Source: Janibacter indicus (lineage in GTDB: Bacteria > Actinomycetota > Actinomycetes > Actinomycetales > Dermatophilaceae). From it: a stretch of 64,000 nt of DNA. Shown one piece after another: positions 57,879-64,000 of the stretch (position 1 is the first letter of the stretch; each line of letters starts with the position of its first letter). The stretch covers positions 62,001-126,000 of the forward strand of contig NZ_FWXN01000002.1 in the NCBI RefSeq assembly GCF_900176385.1. Direction: 5' to 3'. The notes under the pieces were generated by a model. That model was not told the DNA's origin. It was given only the letters and a program-made list of their open reading frames with translations, and did no database searches. Both the position numbers and the translations under genes were made by a program.

Positions 57879-59171
57879 ATGACATCACGACGCCACACCC
57901 AGATCCTCTCCGTCGCAACCCTGCTCGCTCTCGGCCTGACCGCCTGCGGCACCGGGACGACCGCCGACTCGTCGGCGGACCCGGCGCCGACGCCCTCGCC
58001 GATCGCGCGGGCCGACGACGTCACGACCGCCGTGGGCCAGCCGTCCGGCAAGGTGGTCGAGGAGGGCAGCCGTACCCCGCGCCTGGCGATCACCCACGAC
58101 GAGGGCGTCATCGTCCTCGACGCGGTCACGCTCGAGCTGCTCGGTGAGTTCCCCCTCGAGGGCTTCACCCGGCTCAACCCCGTCGGCGACGACCGGCACC
58201 TGATGGTCACCGAGGGCGAGGGCTTCCGCGTCCTCGACCTCGGTGGCTACTCCGTGCCCCACGGAGACCACGACCACCACCACTCCACCCGGCCGACGCT
58301 CACCGAGATGACCTTCGCCGCGAAGCACCCCGGCCACGTCGTCGTCCACGACGGTCGCACGGTGCTCTACGGCGACGGGGACGGCTCGATCCGGTCCTTC
58401 GACTCCGATGCGCTGCGTGACGGCGCGACCGACAAGCCCGAGGTGACGACCCGTACCGAGCGCACGCCGCACCACGGGGTGGCCGTCGAGCGGGAGGACG
58501 GCTCAGTCGTCACGACGGTCGGGACGGAGGACGAGCGCTCCGGCATCGTCATCCGCGATGCGAAGGGGAAGACGCTCGCCTCCTCCGACGAGTGCCCCGG
58601 TGTCCACGGCGAGGCGGCCGCGCGGGGCGGCGCCCTGGTCTTCGGCTGCGAGGACGGTCTGCTGCTCGTCAAGGGGGAGCAGATCACCAAGGTCGACGCA
58701 CCGGACGACTACGGCCGCATCGGCAACCAGGCCGGCAGCGAGGAGTCGCCCTTCGTGCTCGGTGACTACAAGACCGACCCCGACGCCGAGCTCGAGCGCC
58801 CGAAGCAGGTGAGCACCACGGACACCCGCGACGGGTCGCTGCGGCTCGTCGACCTGCCCGCGAGCTACTCCTTCCGCTCGCTCGAGCGGGGGCCCGACGG
58901 CGAGGGCGTCGTGCTCGGCACCGACGGCAAGCTGCACGTCATCGACATGGCGAAGGGAGAGGTGAGCCGCTCCATCGACGTGGTCGAGGAGTGGACCGAG
59001 CCGACCGACTGGCAGCAGTCCCGGCCCACCGTGCACGTCCAGGACGGCACGGCCTATGTCACCGAGCCGGGCAGCAAGGCCCTGCACATGGTCGACCTGC
59101 ACTCCGGTGAGGTCGTGAGCAGCGGCGAGCTGCCCGTCGTGCCCAACGAGATCGACGGTACGCTCGGCTGA
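57879..59171 (+). CDS. AztD-like zinc metallochaperone lipoprotein
   Basis: 430 residues. A signal peptide ends in lipobox GLTACGT. The mature protein has beta-propeller-like repeats (LDAVTLELLGEFPLEGFTRL, LDLGGYSVPHGDHDHHH, LVDLHSGEVVSSGELPV) and a histidine cluster HGDHDHHH that suits zinc. Layout and sequence recall AztD, the extracytoplasmic chaperone that hands zinc to an AztABC importer. A Zur-like box lies just upstream, with little room for a ribosome-binding site. No aztABC genes are in the window, so its partner is elsewhere. Confidence 0.72.
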   Translation: MTSRRHTQILSVATLLALGLTACGTGTTADSSADPAPTPSPIARADDVTTAVGQPSGKVVEEGSRTPRLAITHDEGVIVLDAVTLELLGEFPLEGFTRLNPVGDDRHLMVTEGEGFRVLDLGGYSVPHGDHDHHHSTRPTLTEMTFAAKHPGHVVVHDGRTVLYGDGDGSIRSFDSDALRDGATDKPEVTTRTERTPHHGVAVEREDGSVVTTVGTEDERSGIVIRDAKGKTLASSDECPGVHGEAAARGGALVFGCEDGLLLVKGEQITKVDAPDDYGRIGNQAGSEESPFVLGDYKTDPDAELERPKQVSTTDTRDGSLRLVDLPASYSFRSLERGPDGEGVVLGTDGKLHVIDMAKGEVSRSIDVVEEWTEPTDWQQSRPTVHVQDGTAYVTEPGSKALHMVDLHSGEVVSSGELPVVPNEIDGTLG

Positions 59172-59174
59172 CGC

Positions 59175-60641
59175 TCAGCGGCGGGTCAGGCCCACGCGGA
59201 ACCCCACCGGCATGAGGGTCAGCCGCTCCGTGATCGTCAGCTCGTAGCCCGGCTCGGGCGTCAGGTCGAAGCGGTGCAGCAGCTTGGCCAGGACGATGGC
59301 CGACTCGTGCAGCGCGAACTGGCGCCCGATGCAGGCTCGCTCACCCGTGCCGAAGGGCTTGTAGGCGTGGGCCGGCCGGGCCCGGATGTGCTCCGGCAGG
59401 AACCTGTCGGGGTCGAAGCGCTCCGGGTCCGGCCACACCTCGGGGTCGCGGTGCAGCAGCGGGATGAAGACGAGCACCTTGTCGTCCGGCGTCATGCGCA
59501 GGCCGCCCGGGACCCCCGCCGATCCGTCGGCCCCGATGGTCGTCGTCTCCCTCGGCGACCGGGCGAAGCCGGGCGCCGTCGGCCACAGCCGCAGGGTCTC
59601 GTCGACGACCCGGCGCAGGTAGCGCAGCTTGGGCACCTGCTCGAAGCTCGGGGTCGCGGACGGGGCGGTGCCGAGCACCTCGTCGAGCTCGGCCCGCACC
59701 CGCGCGAGCACCTCGGGCTCGCGCGTCAGGTGGTAGAGCGCGAAGGAGACCGCCCCCGAGGTCGTCTCGTGGCCGGCGACGAGGAGGGTGAGGATCTGGT
59801 GGCGCACGTTGGCGGCGTCGAGCAGGGAGCCCGACTCGTCGACGGGGACGTGCATCATCCGGCCGAGCAGGTCGTCGTGCTCGACGCCGCTCGCCTCCCG
59901 CTCGGCGACGATGTCGCGCAGCAGGCGGTCGATGTACTCGTGCCGCGCGAGTGCCTCGCGGTCCCTGGTGCGCACCATGCGCCGCCCGACGAAGGGGAGG
60001 GCCGCCACGTTGGAGCGGGCAGCCGCGTGGGACATGTCCGCGACGAAGGTCGTGACGAAGGGGTCGACCTCGGCGGTCTCGAAGCTGTGGAAGGTGTGGC
60101 TGAAGGCGGCCCGCCCGATCGTCTCGAGGGTGAGCTTGGTGAGCCACGGGGAGACGTCGACGGTCCTCCCTTCGCCGGCGGCCTTGTCCCACACCGAGAT
60201 CAGCTCGTCGGTCGCCTCCACCATGACGTCGTGGTAGCCGCGCATCGCCGACTTGCTGAAGGCCGGCATGAGCAGGTCGTGGGCCAGCCGCCAGTTGGGT
60301 TCGTCGGTCTCCGCGGTGAAGAGGCCGTCGGCGACGAACATCCGCAGGTCCGCCACGCCGGGCGCCAGGGCCTTGGTGAAGCGCTTGTCGTCGCACAGCT
60401 CACCGACGAGGTCGACGCCGCGGGCGAAGACGAACTTGCGGCCCATCGCGAGCATCTCGAAGATCGGCCCGAGGTCGGCGCCGAGGCGCAGCATGTTCTG
60501 GACCGGCGTGGTCGGGTCCATGCCCTTGCGGAAGGCGTCACCGAGGATGCGGCGCCGCCCCGAGGGGTGGGGGAAGTCGTGCTCGGCCCAGCCCATCCCG
60601 TCGTTGGGTGGGTACTCCACGAGGGTGTCGGTCGCGGCCAC
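59175..60641 (-). CDS. Cytochrome P450, CYP102-like heme domain without reductase
   Basis: 488 residues. The I-helix oxygen-binding motif is LVAGHETTSG, the K-helix ExxR is in VVDETLRLWPTAPGF and the heme loop is KPFGTGERACIGRQFAL with the cysteine ligand. The N-terminal part (FEMLAMGRKFVFARG, FTAETDEPNWRLAHDLLMPAF) resembles the heme domain of the fatty-acid hydroxylase CYP102 (P450-BM3), but no reductase domain follows. It must take electrons from a separate ferredoxin or flavodoxin system. GTG 60641 follows AAAGGAG. Confidence 0.9.
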   Translation of the reverse strand: MAATDTLVEYPPNDGMGWAEHDFPHPSGRRRILGDAFRKGMDPTTPVQNMLRLGADLGPIFEMLAMGRKFVFARGVDLVGELCDDKRFTKALAPGVADLRMFVADGLFTAETDEPNWRLAHDLLMPAFSKSAMRGYHDVMVEATDELISVWDKAAGEGRTVDVSPWLTKLTLETIGRAAFSHTFHSFETAEVDPFVTTFVADMSHAAARSNVAALPFVGRRMVRTRDREALARHEYIDRLLRDIVAEREASGVEHDDLLGRMMHVPVDESGSLLDAANVRHQILTLLVAGHETTSGAVSFALYHLTREPEVLARVRAELDEVLGTAPSATPSFEQVPKLRYLRRVVDETLRLWPTAPGFARSPRETTTIGADGSAGVPGGLRMTPDDKVLVFIPLLHRDPEVWPDPERFDPDRFLPEHIRARPAHAYKPFGTGERACIGRQFALHESAIVLAKLLHRFDLTPEPGYELTITERLTLMPVGFRVGLTRR

Positions 60642-60756
60642 GCTGCCGCTCCTTTCGTCAGGTGTAGTGACGCGCACCACCGTAGCCCCGACAGGGTGCG
60701 CTCGGGAGGCGCCAGCCCTTGCCGATCGTCGGCGGCCTCATGGGATGATGTGCGCC

Positions 60757-61053
60757 ATGAGCAAGCACAAGCACCAGCGTCTCTCGCACCCGCCGACCGG
60801 GCCGCACGCCGTCGAGGACCTCGGGGAGGCTCAGAACCCCGCGTGGTGGACCGTCATGACCCTCGGGATCATCGCTGGCGCGGTCGGCACGTGGGCGGTC
60901 TTCGTCCTCAGCCCGTTGCTCGGCATCATCGCCGCGGTGCTCACCGTCCTGACGATCGTCGTCGGTGTCGTCATGTCGAAGATGGGTCTGGGCTCCTACA
61001 CCTACGGCAAGGGCGACACGGCGACCGACAGCGCCTCCATCGGCATCAAGTAA
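60757..61053 (+). CDS. Small two-helix membrane protein (HGxxPAAW-like)
   Basis: 98 residues with a charged N-terminus, NPAWWTVMTLGIIAGAVGTW as first helix, LLGIIAAVLTVLTIVVGVVM as second, and a short polar tail. It resembles the HGxxPAAW family of small actinobacterial membrane proteins of unknown function, though the motif is only partly kept. It is divergent from the P450 gene and followed by two family B repeats. Confidence 0.68.
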   Translation: MSKHKHQRLSHPPTGPHAVEDLGEAQNPAWWTVMTLGIIAGAVGTWAVFVLSPLLGIIAAVLTVLTIVVGVVMSKMGLGSYTYGKGDTATDSASIGIK

Positions 61054-61059
61054 CCCCAC

Positions 61060-61128
61060 CCCGCTGGCTGAGGTGCGAGCGGCCTGCACCCCGCTGGCTG
61101 AGGTGCGAGCGCCAGCGAGCCTCGAAGC
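61060..61128 (+). repeat. Two direct copies of family B repeat
   Basis: CCCCGCTGGCTGAGGTGCGA occurs at about 61069 and again at about 61090; the second copy continues to GCCAGCGAGCCTCGAAGCC. They fill the gap between convergent genes. The first copy is truncated after 20 bases. Confidence 0.7.
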
Positions 61129-61130
61129 CC

Positions 61131-63260
<2,130 letters not shown>

Positions 63261-63289
63261 GGTCGCCAGCCTATGGCCCTGCTCCACCA

Positions 63290-63389
63290 CACCCCCGTTG
63301 GTCGAGGTGGCCGAGCGCCAGCGAGGCCCTCGAGACCCTGCGTGGCTCTGGTGTCGAGGCTCCTTCGTCGCACCTCCACCAGCGGGGGA
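63290..63389. repeat. Pair of inverted family B repeats
   Basis: CCCCCGTTGGTCGAGGTGGC with GCGAGGCCCTCGAGACC, then, in the opposite sense, GTGTCGAGGCTCCTTCGTCG with CACCTCCACCAGCGGGGG. The outer ends of the two copies can pair with each other. They lie between the divergent nadE and GNAT-like genes. Confidence 0.65.
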
Positions 63390-63445
63390 AGGGCCGCGGG
63401 CGAAACCCACTGGTCGGGGCGGCTCCCTTCGTCTTGGATGGGGCG

Positions 63446-64000
63446 ATGCAGACGCACTCACTCGCCGAGCGGCCGGACCTCGTCGACGCCTTCTGGTCGA
63501 TCGCGGGGGACTGGCCGACCTTCATGCTCCAGGACCCGACCTCGGACCGGGCCTACGAGGCGGCGGTCGACGCCTTCCCGCAGCTGCACCTCGTCGTCAT
63601 GGAGGGTGAGGCGGCGGTCGCGCGGCTGCACGCGGTGCCCTTCGGCCACGGTCTGGCGGACCTGCCGGCGCGGGGCTGGGACGCCGCGATGCAGGAGGCC
63701 GAGTGGCTGGCGGCGAAGGGGGAGGCCCCGGACCTGTCGACGGTCAGCCTCATCGAGGCGCGGGTCGCGGTGGACCGGCGGGGCGAGGGCCTGAGCGGTG
63801 CACTCCTCGCCGAGGCGCGTCGGCGCTACGCGGCGCTGGGGTGCCGCGACCTCTTCGGCCCGGTGCGCCCGACCCGCAAGTGGCTTGAACCCCGCACCGC
63901 CGCAGACGAGTACGCGCGTCGGGTCCGCGAGGACGGGCTGCCGGTCGACCCGTGGCTGCGGGCCCACGTGCGGCTCGGTGGCCGGATCGTTCAGGTGGCG
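63446..64000 (+). CDS. GNAT-like acetyltransferase, 3' end outside window
   Basis: 185 codons are visible and the frame is open to the right edge. The segment IEARVAVDRRGEGLSGALLA, with an R-x-x-G-x-G/S loop like the GNAT acetyl-CoA pyrophosphate site, is followed by EARRRYAALGCRDLFGPV. LHLVVMEGEAAVARLHAVPF fits the preceding beta strands. The start MQTHSLAERPDLVDAFWSIA resembles GNAT proteins that begin with a helix over the active site. Acceptor substrate unknown. Confidence 0.65.
   Translation, partial: MQTHSLAERPDLVDAFWSIAGDWPTFMLQDPTSDRAYEAAVDAFPQLHLVVMEGEAAVARLHAVPFGHGLADLPARGWDAAMQEAEWLAAKGEAPDLSTVSLIEARVAVDRRGEGLSGALLAEARRRYAALGCRDLFGPVRPTRKWLEPRTAADEYARRVREDGLPVDPWLRAHVRLGGRIVQVA

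Overview
The window is high-GC DNA with short intergenic gaps, many GTG starts and frequent 4-base ATGA/GTGA stop-start overlaps. The gene content is actinobacterial: mycothiol-type enzymes, DtxR/IdeR-like iron boxes, a Zur-like box with a zinc chaperone of the AztD kind, and PPK2. My best guess is an aerobic member of the Intrasporangiaceae (Janibacter/Knoellia-like). That placement is inference from gene style, not from a marker gene.

Layout. 0-1.7 kb: divergent GABA-catabolism pair (start of a gabT-like aminotransferase; gabD). 1.7-8 kb: small regulator/enzyme pairs (VOC plus AraC, an NYN nuclease, DUF952, MarR with a divergent EamA exporter, ybaK, AraC plus VOC). 8-13 kb: selO, a frameshifted AlaX-type editing protein, ppk2, a membrane protein with a divergent TetR, and a YczE-type membrane protein. 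13.3-14.3 kb: a truncated osmC joined in frame to a Phd/VapC toxin-antitoxin pair. 14.3-19 kb: the complete selenocysteine machinery, selB-selA-tRNA(Sec) on the minus strand and selD plus a rhodanese on the plus strand. 19-26 kb: its apparent client, a selenocysteine formate dehydrogenase operon (fdhA with an in-frame UGA and SECIS-like hairpin, fdhB, an NrfD-type membrane anchor) followed by an OFA-family transporter. 26.1-26.7 kb: a gene-free, repeat-dense stretch.

26.7-35.9 kb: an SDR enzyme with a zinc ribbon, a HAD hydrolase, ferritin, a PIG-L deacetylase with a divergent mycothiol-type transferase, and a four-gene ferric-siderophore ABC importer behind a DtxR-like box. 36-45 kb: sterol-desaturase-like protein with TetR, an MpaB-like protein, a LOG-family protein, fumC, a TPR protein, a nucleosidase, an amidohydrolase, a lipoprotein, a 6 x 40 bp tandem array and a serine-protease remnant. 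45.5-48.5 kb: ahpC, ahpF and a cupin. 48.6-57 kb: an alpha/beta hydrolase, then a same-strand oxidative series (Baeyer-Villiger-type monooxygenase, SDR, nitronate monooxygenase, aldo/keto reductase, class III aminotransferase, acyl-CoA synthetase). 57-64 kb: an ArsR/SRPBCC pair, an AztD-like lipoprotein, a CYP102-like P450, a small membrane protein, glutamine-dependent NAD synthase and a GNAT-like gene running off the end.

Three sequence-level themes stand out. (1) A short word, CGAAGGG followed by G or A, occurs more than 70 times on both strands, inside genes and as ribosome-binding sites. (2) Two families of dispersed palindromic repeats lie between genes and are also inserted in frame in the coding sequences of fdhB and the NrfD-type gene. 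(3) Convergent gene ends carry long near-perfect inverted repeats of recurring designs, one pair with compensatory base changes.
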